A stretch of 12,952 nucleotides of DNA, taken from positions 1 to 12,952 of the forward strand of contig CALZFY010000065.1 in the NCBI GenBank assembly GCA_945786935.1, in the 5' to 3' direction. Positions 5,793 to 12,952 of the stretch are shown in pieces (the first letter of the stretch is position 1; the number at the start of each line of letters is the position of its first letter). The notes under the pieces were generated by a model. It ran no database searches, had not been told where the DNA came from, and saw only the letters and a list, made by a program, of their open reading frames with translations. The position numbers and the translations under genes are program-made. Origin of the DNA: HGM12587 sp945786935. GTDB taxonomy: Bacteria; Bacillota; Clostridia; Lachnospirales; Lachnospiraceae.

Positions 5793-6962
5793 ATGAATAC
5801 AGGACTGGAAGGTAAATTTGTTATAAAAAATAATAAAAAACTCGCCCTGGGATATACCACAGGAAGCTGTGCAGCAGCTGCTGCAGGTGCTGCCGCAAGA
5901 ATGCTTTTTAACGGAGACGCTGTCAGAGAGATCGAACAAAAGACTCCGAAAGGAATCACGCTTCATCTGGAAATTATAGATTCTAAAATAGAAAAAGACT
6001 GTGCATCCTGTGCGGTAAAAAAATACTCCGGAGATGACCCTGATGTTACCAATGGCATTTTGGTCTATGCAGCTGTAGCTTTCGGAAAACCCGGAAGAGA
6101 ACGAATCGTCACCATTGATGGCGGAACAGGTGTGGGACGTATTACAAAGCCCGGGCTGGAGCAGAAGATCGGCGAAGCCGCCATCAATCGGATTCCCCGC
6201 CAGATGATTACGGAAGCTGTCACAGAGGCCATGGAGGAATATGATCGCTACGGAGAAGTTCTTGTAAAGATTTCTGTCCCGGAAGGCGTCGCACTTGCAA
6301 AAAAGACCTTTAATCCAAGGCTTGGTATTGAAGGCGGTATTTCGATCCTTGGTACCAGCGGTATTGTGGAGCCCATGAGTGAGGAAGCACTCATTGCCAG
6401 CATCCGTCTGGAAATGAAAATGCATCGAAAAAACGGTGATAACTATCTTGTCATTTCTCCCGGAAACTATGGGACAGATTATCTTTGCAGTAGCTTTCCT
6501 GTAGCGTCAGAAAAAATTGTCAAATGCAGTAACTATTTGGGAGAAACCATCGATGCAGCAGTGGAACTTGGATTTGAAGGCATTCTTTTCGTCAGCCATA
6601 TCGGGAAGTTTATCAAAGTGGCTGCCGGAATTATGAATACTCATTCACGGTGTGCAGATGCCAGAATGGAGATCCTGACAGCAAATGCCCTGAAAGCCGG
6701 GGCACCCATAGAAATATTAAAGGCGCTGATGGAAGCTGTCACTACGGAAGAAGGCCTGAGAATCTTAGCAGACCATGGATATTTGGAAGCAACCATGAAA
6801 TTTGTCATGGAAAAAATAGAATTTTATTTAAACAATCGGGCTTACGGAAATCTCAAATTATCCTGCCTCGTATTTTCCAATGAACTTGGAGAACTGGGAA
6901 GGTTTGGGGATGTGGAAGAATTTATAAAACGATCCGGTGCCCGTAAGGAGGAAATGGTATGA
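5793..6962 (+). CDS. cbiD: Cobalt-precorrin-5B C1-methyltransferase CbiD
   Basis: CbiD methylates C1 of cobalt-precorrin-5B with S-adenosylmethionine to give cobalt-precorrin-6A (EC 2.1.1.195). It is specific to the anaerobic route and unrelated in fold to the SUMT-like methylases. The 389 residues are slightly long for the family because of a short N-terminal extension. Signature motifs are GYTTGSCAAAA (20-30), KYSGDDPDVTNG (77-88), GGTGVGRITKPGL (110-122), NPRLGIEGGISILGTSGIV (174-192) and HIGKFIKVAAGIMNTHS (269-285). GAGGA (5781-5785) lies 7 nt before the ATG at 5793. The 3' end overlaps cbiF by 4 nt (ATGA). Together with cbiG this gene marks the pathway as oxygen-independent. Confidence 0.97.
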   Translation: MNTGLEGKFVIKNNKKLALGYTTGSCAAAAAGAAARMLFNGDAVREIEQKTPKGITLHLEIIDSKIEKDCASCAVKKYSGDDPDVTNGILVYAAVAFGKPGRERIVTIDGGTGVGRITKPGLEQKIGEAAINRIPRQMITEAVTEAMEEYDRYGEVLVKISVPEGVALAKKTFNPRLGIEGGISILGTSGIVEPMSEEALIASIRLEMKMHRKNGDNYLVISPGNYGTDYLCSSFPVASEKIVKCSNYLGETIDAAVELGFEGILFVSHIGKFIKVAAGIMNTHSRCADARMEILTANALKAGAPIEILKALMEAVTTEEGLRILADHGYLEATMKFVMEKIEFYLNNRAYGNLKLSCLVFSNELGELGRFGDVEEFIKRSGARKEEMV

Positions 6963-7717
6963 TACATTTTGTCGGTGCAGGTTCAGGAGCAGCAGATCTT
7001 ATCACCATCCGCGGACAAAAATTATTACAGGAAGCAGATGTGATCATTTATGCAGGCTCTTTGGTGAACCCTGAACTATTGGAATACAAAAAAGAAGGCT
7101 GCGAGGTACATAACAGTGCTTATATGACCCTGGAAGAAGTCATTGAGGTCATGAAACAGGCAGAAAAGGAAGGAAAAACAACGGTGCGTCTTCATACCGG
7201 TGACCCATCTATCTATGGTGCCATCAGAGAACAGATGGATACTTTAGATCAGCTTGGAATTTCCTATGACAGCTGTCCGGGTGTCAGCTCCTTTTGTGGT
7301 GCAGCAGCAGCATTAAATCTGGAATATACGCTGCCAAATGTTTCCCAAAGCGTGGTCATTACCCGTATGGCAGGCAGGACTCCGGTACCTAAGCGGGAAT
7401 CGATTCGTTCTTTTGCTTCCCATGGTGCTACCATGGTGGTGTTTTTAAGTACCGGACTTTTAAAAGAATTAAGTCAGGAGCTCATCGCCGGAGGATACAG
7501 TAAAGATACACCGGCAGCCATCGTTTATAAGGCTACCTGGGAAGATGAGAAGAAATACATCTGTACCGTAGGGACTTTGGCGGAAACTGCCAAAGAGCAC
7601 GGAATCACAAAAACAGCATTGATGATCATCGGAGATGTGGTGACACATCACAGTTATGATCGTTCGGAACTATATAATCCAACATTTACCACAGAATTTC
7701 GTGAGGCAAGTAAATGA
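6959..7717 (+). CDS. cbiF: Cobalt-precorrin-4 C11-methyltransferase CbiF
   Basis: CbiF adds the C11 methyl group to cobalt-precorrin-4 to make cobalt-precorrin-5A (EC 2.1.1.271). The 252 residues form one SUMT-like tetrapyrrole methylase domain. Visible motifs are the glycine-rich GAGSGAADLITIRG (6-19), VIIYAGSLVNPELL (28-41), RLHTGDPSIYGA (77-88), PGVSSFCGAAAAL (107-119) and TRMAGRTPVP (135-144). The AGSLVNP and TRMAGRTPVP segments are characteristic of CbiF/CobM. The start overlaps the cbiD stop as ATGA, with a strong AAGGAGG (6945-6951) 7 nt upstream. The stop overlaps the cbiG start in the same way, so cbiD-cbiF-cbiG are translationally linked and act at consecutive or nearby steps. Confidence 0.96.
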   Translation: MIHFVGAGSGAADLITIRGQKLLQEADVIIYAGSLVNPELLEYKKEGCEVHNSAYMTLEEVIEVMKQAEKEGKTTVRLHTGDPSIYGAIREQMDTLDQLGISYDSCPGVSSFCGAAAALNLEYTLPNVSQSVVITRMAGRTPVPKRESIRSFASHGATMVVFLSTGLLKELSQELIAGGYSKDTPAAIVYKATWEDEKKYICTVGTLAETAKEHGITKTALMIIGDVVTHHSYDRSELYNPTFTTEFREASK

Positions 7718-8757
7718 TCAAAAAGATGGCCATCCTTTCCTTTACTGCAGGAGGAAAGTCTTTAGGCGAAAAACTATCTTTGCTGCTTTCAAAAGCTCAG
7801 GAAGATGTTCGCTGGAAAATTGAGAATGTACATCGTCCCATTCCTTTGGATACATGGATGAAGGAACACTTTGAGTCTGTGGATGCCCTGGTGTTCATTG
7901 GGGCCATGGGAATCATTGTTCGTGGAATGGCTCCCTATCTTCGGGGAAAAACTCTGGATCCGGCAGTGGTTGTGTTAGATGAAAAGGGACAGTTTGCCAT
8001 ATCCGTATTATCCGGTCATTTGGGCGGTGCCAATGCATTGACTGCTGAAATTTCTAATTTGTTGGGGGCAGTTCCGGTGATTACGACTGCATCAGATGTG
8101 AATCAAAAAATTGCCATTGATGTATTTGCAAAGAAAAATTATCTGGTCATCGATTCCATGAAGCAGGCAAAGCAGTGTGCAGCAGCCATTGTTTCAGGAG
8201 AAAAGGTAAGCTTTCAATGTGAAGGAAATGTTTTCGGAAAGGTTCCGGCAGAATTAGCTTCCAAACCTGAGGAAGCATCCTTTCAAGTCCATGTAACTCC
8301 TCGTATGAGACAAAAAGATGCGTCAATGTTACACCTGATCCCCAAGGCCTATGTTCTGGGAGTTGGGTGCAAGGCAGGTACGCCGGAACATGTGATCGAA
8401 CAGCGCATCAGGGAAGAACTGGATGCCCTGGGAATAGACCTTCGAAGCATTGATTGTATGGCATCCATTGATTTGAAACGTTATGAAACAGGACTTTTGG
8501 ATTTTTCCAAAAAACAGGAAATTCCCATCAGATTTTTCAGTGCCGAAAAGCTTTTAAAGCTTCCCGGAAACTTTACTTCCTCGGAATTTGTCAGTCAGGT
8601 TACCGGAGTAGATAATGTATGTGAGCGTTCCGCCTTTGGACTGATCTATCAAAATGAAACGATGAAACCGGAAGATTATATGGTGCTCCCAAAATCCGGA
8701 AAAGATGGAGTCACCATTGCTATTATGAAAAAAGATTGGAGTGTTAGCTTTGAGTAA
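7714..8757 (+). CDS. cbiG: Cobalt-precorrin-5A hydrolase CbiG
   Basis: CbiG opens the ring-A delta-lactone of cobalt-precorrin-5A and releases the C20 fragment as acetaldehyde, giving cobalt-precorrin-5B (EC 3.7.1.12). The 347 residues contain both usual halves. The N-terminal/central part has DALVFIGAMGIIVRGMAPYL (57-76), the conserved SVLSGHLGGANALT (97-110) and PVITTASDVN (121-130). The C-terminal CbiG/CobE domain carries VLGVGCKAGTP (214-224) and SIDCMASIDLKRYETGL (245-261). The start is the ATGA overlap with cbiF, with GTGAGG (7701-7706) 7 nt upstream; Met5 is a possible alternative start. The 3' end overlaps cbiH. CbiG is an anaerobic-pathway marker. It is not fused to a methyltransferase here, unlike in some species. 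Confidence 0.95.
   Translation: MIKKMAILSFTAGGKSLGEKLSLLLSKAQEDVRWKIENVHRPIPLDTWMKEHFESVDALVFIGAMGIIVRGMAPYLRGKTLDPAVVVLDEKGQFAISVLSGHLGGANALTAEISNLLGAVPVITTASDVNQKIAIDVFAKKNYLVIDSMKQAKQCAAAIVSGEKVSFQCEGNVFGKVPAELASKPEEASFQVHVTPRMRQKDASMLHLIPKAYVLGVGCKAGTPEHVIEQRIREELDALGIDLRSIDCMASIDLKRYETGLLDFSKKQEIPIRFFSAEKLLKLPGNFTSSEFVSQVTGVDNVCERSAFGLIYQNETMKPEDYMVLPKSGKDGVTIAIMKKDWSVSFE
8738..8743 (+). promoter_or_regulatory. Ribosome binding site deciding the cbiH TTG start
   Basis: GGAGTG, inside the end of cbiG, lies 6 nt upstream of a TTG at 8750. The competing in-frame GTG at 8741 overlaps this site and has only A-rich sequence before it. TTG is therefore the more likely start. Confidence 0.6.
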
Positions 8758-9478
8758 AGTATATGTAGTGGGCATTGGCCCGGGAGCTTATGAAAAAATG
8801 ACGATTCAGGCAGCAGAGGTTTTAAAAAGCTGCGATACCATCGTGGGATATACGGTCTATGTGGATCTGGTAAAAGAACATTTCAGTGATAAGGAATTTC
8901 TCACAACCCCTATGAGAAAAGAAGTAGAGCGCTGTGAGCTTGCTTTTGAAGAAGCTGCCAAAGGAAAAACTGTGGCTATGATCTGCAGTGGTGATGCCGG
9001 TGTTTATGGAATGAGCGGACTGATGTTAGAAATTGGAAGTCGTTATCCTGATATTTCTGTAGAAATGGTAGCCGGTGTGACTGCAGCTATCGGTGGAGCA
9101 GCTGTGTTAGGAGCACCATTGATCCATGACTTTGCGCTCATCAGCTTAAGTGACCTTTTAACACCATGGGAAAAGATTGAAAAGAGATTACGCTGTGCTG
9201 CAGATGCAGACTTTGTGATCTGTTTGTATAATCCGTCCAGCAAAAAGCGTCACGACTATTTACAAAAGGCATGTGACTACATTTTACAGTATCAGCCGGA
9301 AGACCTTGTATGTGGTTTAGTGGAAAATATTGGACGTGAAGGTGAAAAAGCTACTATCTGCACCTTAAGGGAACTTCGTGATACCCAGGTGGATATGTTT
9401 ACCACCGTATTTATCGGAAACTCCCAGACCAAGGTCGTAGATGGCAGAATGGTAACTCCAAGAGGATATTTATTCTAA
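8750..9478 (+). CDS. cbiH: Cobalt-precorrin-3 C17-methyltransferase CbiH (ring-contraction enzyme)
   Basis: CbiH methylates C17 of cobalt-precorrin-3 and drives contraction of the macrocycle to cobalt-precorrin-4 (EC 2.1.1.272 in the anaerobic route; CobJ is its aerobic relative). From a TTG start it has 242 residues and begins MSKVYVVGIGPG, the usual N-terminus; a GTG at 8741 would add three residues. Motifs are AMICSGDAGVYGMSGLMLEIG (76-96), VAGVTAAIGGAAVLGAPLIHD (107-127), ICLYNPSSKKR (157-167) and NIGREGEKATICTLREL (193-209). It lacks the C-terminal iron-sulphur extension found in some CbiH proteins. It overlaps cbiG by 8 nt, and its TAA shares one base with the ATG of the next gene, so translation of the block is continuous. 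Confidence 0.95.
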   Translation: MSKVYVVGIGPGAYEKMTIQAAEVLKSCDTIVGYTVYVDLVKEHFSDKEFLTTPMRKEVERCELAFEEAAKGKTVAMICSGDAGVYGMSGLMLEIGSRYPDISVEMVAGVTAAIGGAAVLGAPLIHDFALISLSDLLTPWEKIEKRLRCAADADFVICLYNPSSKKRHDYLQKACDYILQYQPEDLVCGLVENIGREGEKATICTLRELRDTQVDMFTTVFIGNSQTKVVDGRMVTPRGYLF

Positions 9479-11523
9479 TGAAAAAAGTATTGTTATTTGC
9501 AGGTACTTCTGAAGGACGTCTTCTGGCCAAAAAGCTGTTAGCTTCAGAATATCTTGTACATATTTGTGTTGCAACAGAATACGGAAGAGAAGTGCTGGAA
9601 TCCCATGAACACCTGACGATCCATGAGGGACGTATGAATGTGTCTGAGATGGAACAACTGATGAAAAGTGACTCCTGGTGCATGGTAGTGGATGCCACTC
9701 ACCCTTATGCAGTAGAGGTTTCGAAAAATATACGAACAGCCTGCGAAGCTGACGGTCAGACTTATGTAAGACTACTTCGAAGAGAGGAGTCCCCCATCAA
9801 ATATCAGAATATTACCTACGTGGATTCCATCGAAGAAGCGGCCAAAGTTCTGAATGAATCAGAGGAAAATATCCTTCTTACCACAGGAAGCAAGGAACTT
9901 TCCAAATATGTTGAGCATATCAATGATCAGAACAGAATCTATGCCAGGATTCTTTCCGACACTGCCAACGTAGAACATTGCCGTAACCTGGGTTTGTCCG
10001 GAAAACAGATCATCTGTATGCAGGGACCTTTTTCTGCTGAGTTGAATGCTGCCATGTTAAAGCAGATTCAGGCGAAATATCTTGTAACGAAGGATACGGG
10101 AGCTGCCGGTGGTTTTTCTGAAAAGCTTCAGGGAGCAAAAATGGCAGGTGCTAAGGTTCTTGTGGTGCGTAGACCTGTGGAGGAGCAGGGCTTTTCCATG
10201 GAGCAGGTGTTGGAAATGCTTGGTGCAGGTAGAGAAGCTTCCGGCGAAATCATAGAAAAACGGGAGAGTGTCGAGGTTTCTGAATCTGTAAAACAGGAGA
10301 ATTCTGAAAAATTACAGCAGAAAATTACAATTCTTGGTATCGGCATGGGAGGCCTTGATGACCTGACCCTTGCGGGGAAAAAAGCTTTAGAAGAAGCCGA
10401 CGTCATTCTGGGTTCTTCGAGACTGATTGAAAGTCTGAAATGCTTTGGAAAAGAAACTGTTCCAATTTATGAGGCTGATAAGATCATTGATTATATTCAA
10501 AAGCATCCTGAGAAACGAGATATTGTTGCAGCATTTTCCGGTGATGTTGGATTTTACAGCGGTACAAAAAAACTGCAGATGCGGCTTGCTGAGAAAGGTA
10601 TTTCTCCAAGAATCCTTTGCGGAATTTCCTCAGTCGTATATTTTGCCTCCAGGCTTGGAATTGCCTGGGAGGATATGAAGCTGGTGAGCATTCACGGACG
10701 CAATCAGAATGTGATTGCGGCGGTGAAGGATTATAAAAAAGTATTTTTACTGGCAGGCTATCAGGAAACCATTCGAAATGTTTGTCAGGAGCTTTTAGAT
10801 TTTGGCTTATCATCGGTGAAATTGTCCGTAGGCTGTCAGCTGGGTTATGAAAATGAATCTGTCACCTGCGGTACACCGGAAGAACTTTTAGCGTTTTCCA
10901 AAGAAGGGCTTTGTGTGGCAGTGATAGAAAACGAACTGGCAGGACATCTCCCTGTTACCCACGGACTGCCGGATCCAACCTTTGAACGGGGAAATGCACC
11001 TATGACCAAGGAAGAAATCCGCAGTATCTCCCTTTCAAAGCTTGCATTGACAAAGGATGCCATTGTTTACGATGTAGGTGCCGGTACCGGATCCATTGGA
11101 CTGGAATGTGCCCTGCAGGCAACAGATGGAACGGTCTATGGGATTGAGAAAAAGGCTGATGCACTTTCTTTACTGGAAATCAATAAAAAGAAACTGGGTG
11201 TCTCTAATTTTACCATTGTTCCGGGGGAGGCGCCGGAGGCTTTGAGAGAGCTTCCTGCTCCGACTCACGCCTTTATCGGCGGAAGCAGTGGAAATTTAAA
11301 AGAAATCGTAGAACTTCTGCTTCTAAAGAATCCGAAGGTTCGCATGGTCATCAATTGTATTGCCATGGAAACTGTTGCGGAAGTGATGAATCTTTTGAAG
11401 GAGATTCCATTTGAAGAACAGGAAATTGTTCAGGTATTTGTAGGTAAATCAAAGGAACTGGGACGTTATCATATGATGATGGGACAGAATCCGGTTTATA
11501 TTATCACATTACAGAGGAAATAA
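9478..11523 (+). CDS. Fused CbiJ-CbiE-CbiT: cobalt-precorrin-6A reductase / C5-methyltransferase / C15-methyltransferase (decarboxylating)
   Basis: This 681-residue protein joins three enzymes. Residues 1 to about 250 are CbiJ/CobK, the NADH-dependent reductase of cobalt-precorrin-6A (EC 1.3.1.106), with GTSEG (9-13), DATHPYA (72-78), LLTTGSKEL (133-141) and TKDTGAAGGFSEK (204-216). Residues 251-281 are a charged, Glu/Ser-rich linker. Residues 283 to about 490 are CbiE (C5 methylation, EC 2.1.1.289), an SUMT-like domain with ILGIGMGGLDDLTLAG (285-300) and AAFSGDVGFYSG (351-362). Residues 500-681 are CbiT (C15 methylation and decarboxylation, EC 2.1.1.196), a Rossmann methyltransferase with GNAPMTKEEIR (505-515) and the SAM loop DVGAGTGSIGLE (532-543). 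CbiE-CbiT fusions are common (CobL-like); adding CbiJ in front is less usual. There is no internal stop or obvious internal start with a ribosome site at the linker. AGAGGA lies 11 nt before the ATG. Confidence 0.94.
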   Translation: MKKVLLFAGTSEGRLLAKKLLASEYLVHICVATEYGREVLESHEHLTIHEGRMNVSEMEQLMKSDSWCMVVDATHPYAVEVSKNIRTACEADGQTYVRLLRREESPIKYQNITYVDSIEEAAKVLNESEENILLTTGSKELSKYVEHINDQNRIYARILSDTANVEHCRNLGLSGKQIICMQGPFSAELNAAMLKQIQAKYLVTKDTGAAGGFSEKLQGAKMAGAKVLVVRRPVEEQGFSMEQVLEMLGAGREASGEIIEKRESVEVSESVKQENSEKLQQKITILGIGMGGLDDLTLAGKKALEEADVILGSSRLIESLKCFGKETVPIYEADKIIDYIQKHPEKRDIVAAFSGDVGFYSGTKKLQMRLAEKGISPRILCGISSVVYFASRLGIAWEDMKLVSIHGRNQNVIAAVKDYKKVFLLAGYQETIRNVCQELLDFGLSSVKLSVGCQLGYENESVTCGTPEELLAFSKEGLCVAVIENELAGHLPVTHGLPDPTFERGNAPMTKEEIRSISLSKLALTKDAIVYDVGAGTGSIGLECALQATDGTVYGIEKKADALSLLEINKKKLGVSNFTIVPGEAPEALRELPAPTHAFIGGSSGNLKEIVELLLLKNPKVRMVINCIAMETVAEVMNLLKEIPFEEQEIVQVFVGKSKELGRYHMMMGQNPVYIITLQRK

Positions 11524-11524
11524 C

Positions 11525-12871
11525 ATGAATCTTCCAAGAATCATGCTGGCAGCACCTGCCAGCGGAAGCGGAAAAACATTGATTACCTGCGGTATTTTGC
11601 AGGCATTAAAAAATCGGGGGATAAAACCTGCTTCTTTTAAGTGCGGACCGGATTACATTGATCCGATGTTTCATGGCAAAGTATTGGGAATTTCATCCAA
11701 AAATCTGGATACCTATTTTACGGATGAGAAGATGACGAGATATCTTTTCGGCAGGGAAGCGAAGGACGCTGAGATTTCTGTACTGGAAGGTGTCATGGGA
11801 TATTATGATGGCCTGGCGGGGAGCAGCACGAAGGCCTCTGCCTATGATGTGGCAAGTGTTACCGATACACCTGTGATTTTGGTAGTTCCTGCCAGAGGTA
11901 TGAGTGTTTCGGTCATTCCATTGATTCAGGGCTTCTTAAATTACAGGAATGACAGCAGAATCAGAGGTGTCATTTTAAATCAGGTATCTGCTGGCATGTA
12001 CCCACGTATGAAGGAACAGATCGAAGCAGAACTGCCAATCAAAGTGTTAGGTTATGTGCCTGCCGTTTCTGAATATGTGATTGAAAGCCGTCATCTTGGT
12101 CTGGTGACTCCCGATGAGATTACAGATATTCAGGATAAAATCCTTGGGCTTTCCAAAGTGCTGGAGGATACACTGGATATTGATTCTTTATTACAGATCG
12201 GTCGGGACGCATCGGAGTTTTCCTATGAAGAACCGAAGCTTCCAACCTTTACGGAAAAGAAAGTGCGCATGGGAGTTGCGAAGGACGAAGCCTTTTGTTT
12301 TATTTACCGGGATAATCTGGAGCTTCTGGAACGAATGGGAGCAGAGCTTTGCTATTTTTCCCCTATCCACGATAAAGAGCTTCCGAAGGATCTTTCAGCT
12401 CTGATTTTTTATGGTGGATATCCGGAGCTTTATGCAAAAAAGCTTAGTGATAACCATGGAATGATCCTGGAAATTCAATCAGCGATCCATGGCGGCATGC
12501 CTTACCTGGCGGAGTGCGGCGGCTTTATGTATCTACATGAATATATGGAGGATATGGACGGAAATGTATATCCTATGGTGGGAGTCATTTCCGGAAAGGC
12601 GTATAGGACGAATCGTTTGACACGGTTTGGATATGTGGAACTGGAATCGAAAAAATCAACAATTTTAGGAGCACAGGGCCTGTCCTGCCGTGGACATGAG
12701 TTTCATTATTTTGACAGCAGTAATAATGGAGGGGACTTCATGGCTAAAAAGCCACTGAGTAATCGAAGCTGGGACTGCATCCATGGGGATGAGAGAAGCA
12801 TTGCGGGGTTTCCGCATTTGTATTATTACTCCAACCCTGAGATGATTGCCCGGTTCATCAATCGGTTATAA
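11525..12871 (+). CDS. cbiA: Cobyrinate a,c-diamide synthase CbiA (glutamine-dependent)
   Basis: CbiA uses ATP and glutamine to amidate the a and c acetate side chains of cobyrinate (EC 6.3.5.11), the first amidation of the pathway. The 448 residues are typical. The N-terminal ATPase domain has the P-loop APASGSGKT (10-18), FKCGPDYIDPMFH (38-50) and LEGVMGYYDG (87-96). The C-terminal glutaminase domain has YGGYPELYAKKLSDN (296-310), the nucleophile Cys331 in LAECGGFMYL, RGHEFHY (389-395) and a candidate catalytic His431 in FPHLYYYSNP. The ATG is 1 nt after the stop of the preceding gene, with GAGG (11514-11517) 7 nt upstream. It is the last complete gene in the window. It should be the CbiA of the cobalamin route; the coenzyme F430 and siroheme amidases (CfbB type) are related but the context argues against them. 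Confidence 0.96.
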   Translation: MNLPRIMLAAPASGSGKTLITCGILQALKNRGIKPASFKCGPDYIDPMFHGKVLGISSKNLDTYFTDEKMTRYLFGREAKDAEISVLEGVMGYYDGLAGSSTKASAYDVASVTDTPVILVVPARGMSVSVIPLIQGFLNYRNDSRIRGVILNQVSAGMYPRMKEQIEAELPIKVLGYVPAVSEYVIESRHLGLVTPDEITDIQDKILGLSKVLEDTLDIDSLLQIGRDASEFSYEEPKLPTFTEKKVRMGVAKDEAFCFIYRDNLELLERMGAELCYFSPIHDKELPKDLSALIFYGGYPELYAKKLSDNHGMILEIQSAIHGGMPYLAECGGFMYLHEYMEDMDGNVYPMVGVISGKAYRTNRLTRFGYVELESKKSTILGAQGLSCRGHEFHYFDSSNNGGDFMAKKPLSNRSWDCIHGDERSIAGFPHLYYYSNPEMIARFINRL

Positions 12872-12952
12872 TAATTCCCCTTTAGGTCACTAATTGGTTT
12901 ATCATTTTCTTTCAGGGGACGCCCGGGGCAGCCTCTATCCGTGCCCCGCAGG
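12872..12952 (+). other. 3' flank of cbiA with a GC-rich inverted repeat at the window edge
   Basis: The 81 bases after cbiA contain no recognisable gene start. The first part is AT-rich with a loose CCCCT/AGGGG pairing (about 12879-12918). It then turns abruptly GC-rich, with CGGGGCA (12924-12930) and TGCCCCG (12942-12948) forming a perfect 7-bp hairpin around an 11-nt loop. The window ends 4 nt later, so I cannot see whether a T-run (terminator) or another structured RNA follows. Confidence 0.45.

Noticed and set aside
5766..6425. Long minus-strand open frame (219 codons) opposite cbiD
   Set aside because: It lies antisense to a gene with unmistakable CbiD motifs, has no ribosome site or recognisable domain, and is a by-product of cbiD codon use.
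1..12952. CRISPR array, transposase, phage or defence system
   Set aside because: No regularly spaced direct repeats and no transposase, integrase, nuclease or phage-like products were seen. Every long frame is explained by cobalamin genes or the IMPase-like gene.

Overview
The window carries most of an oxygen-independent (early cobalt insertion) adenosylcobalamin pathway in one long plus-strand operon. Protein sequences, strong AAGGAG-type ribosome binding sites, moderately AT-rich DNA and the riboswitch-terminator leader point to a Gram-positive anaerobe of class Clostridia, most likely a Lachnospiraceae-type gut bacterium. The taxonomy is an inference from gene style, not from a marker gene.

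Layout. Bases 1-143 are a leader with no recognised gene but with a short open frame that runs into the first real gene. An inositol-monophosphatase-family gene (140-892) follows and is probably a separate unit. Bases 893-1337 are non-coding: a near-consensus sigma-A promoter (919-947), a cobalamin riboswitch (about 957-1130), an intrinsic terminator (1135-1162), then about 175 bases holding two strong bulged hairpins and short open frames that end exactly at the cbiB start. From 1338 to 12871 there are ten consecutive genes: cbiB, cobD, cbiP, cbiL, cbiD, cbiF, cbiG, cbiH, a cbiJ-cbiE-cbiT triple fusion, and cbiA. From cbiD onward the genes overlap or sit within 1 nt of each other, which indicates translational coupling. 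The two larger gaps are after cbiP (100 nt, two inverted repeats) and after cbiL (75 nt, a 20-codon open frame). The last 81 bases end in a GC-rich inverted repeat cut by the window edge.

How the genes work together. CbiL, CbiH, CbiF, CbiG, CbiD, CbiJ, CbiT and CbiE carry cobalt-factor II through ring methylation, ring contraction, acetaldehyde loss, reduction and decarboxylation to cobalt-precorrin-8. CbiA amidates the a and c side chains of cobyrinate and CbiP the b, d, e and g side chains. CobD makes (R)-1-aminopropan-2-yl phosphate, and the membrane enzyme CbiB attaches it to give adenosylcobinamide phosphate. Missing from the window are cbiC (cobalt-precorrin-8 methylmutase), a cobaltochelatase (cbiK/cbiX), siroheme-branch genes, the adenosyltransferase and the nucleotide-loop genes cobU/cobS/cobT. 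These are presumably downstream or elsewhere.

The pathway itself is well known and I see no wholly new system. The less ordinary points are the CbiJ-CbiE-CbiT fusion, the post-terminator leader in front of cbiB, the inverted-repeat pair before cbiL, and small open frames that end at or just before start sites.
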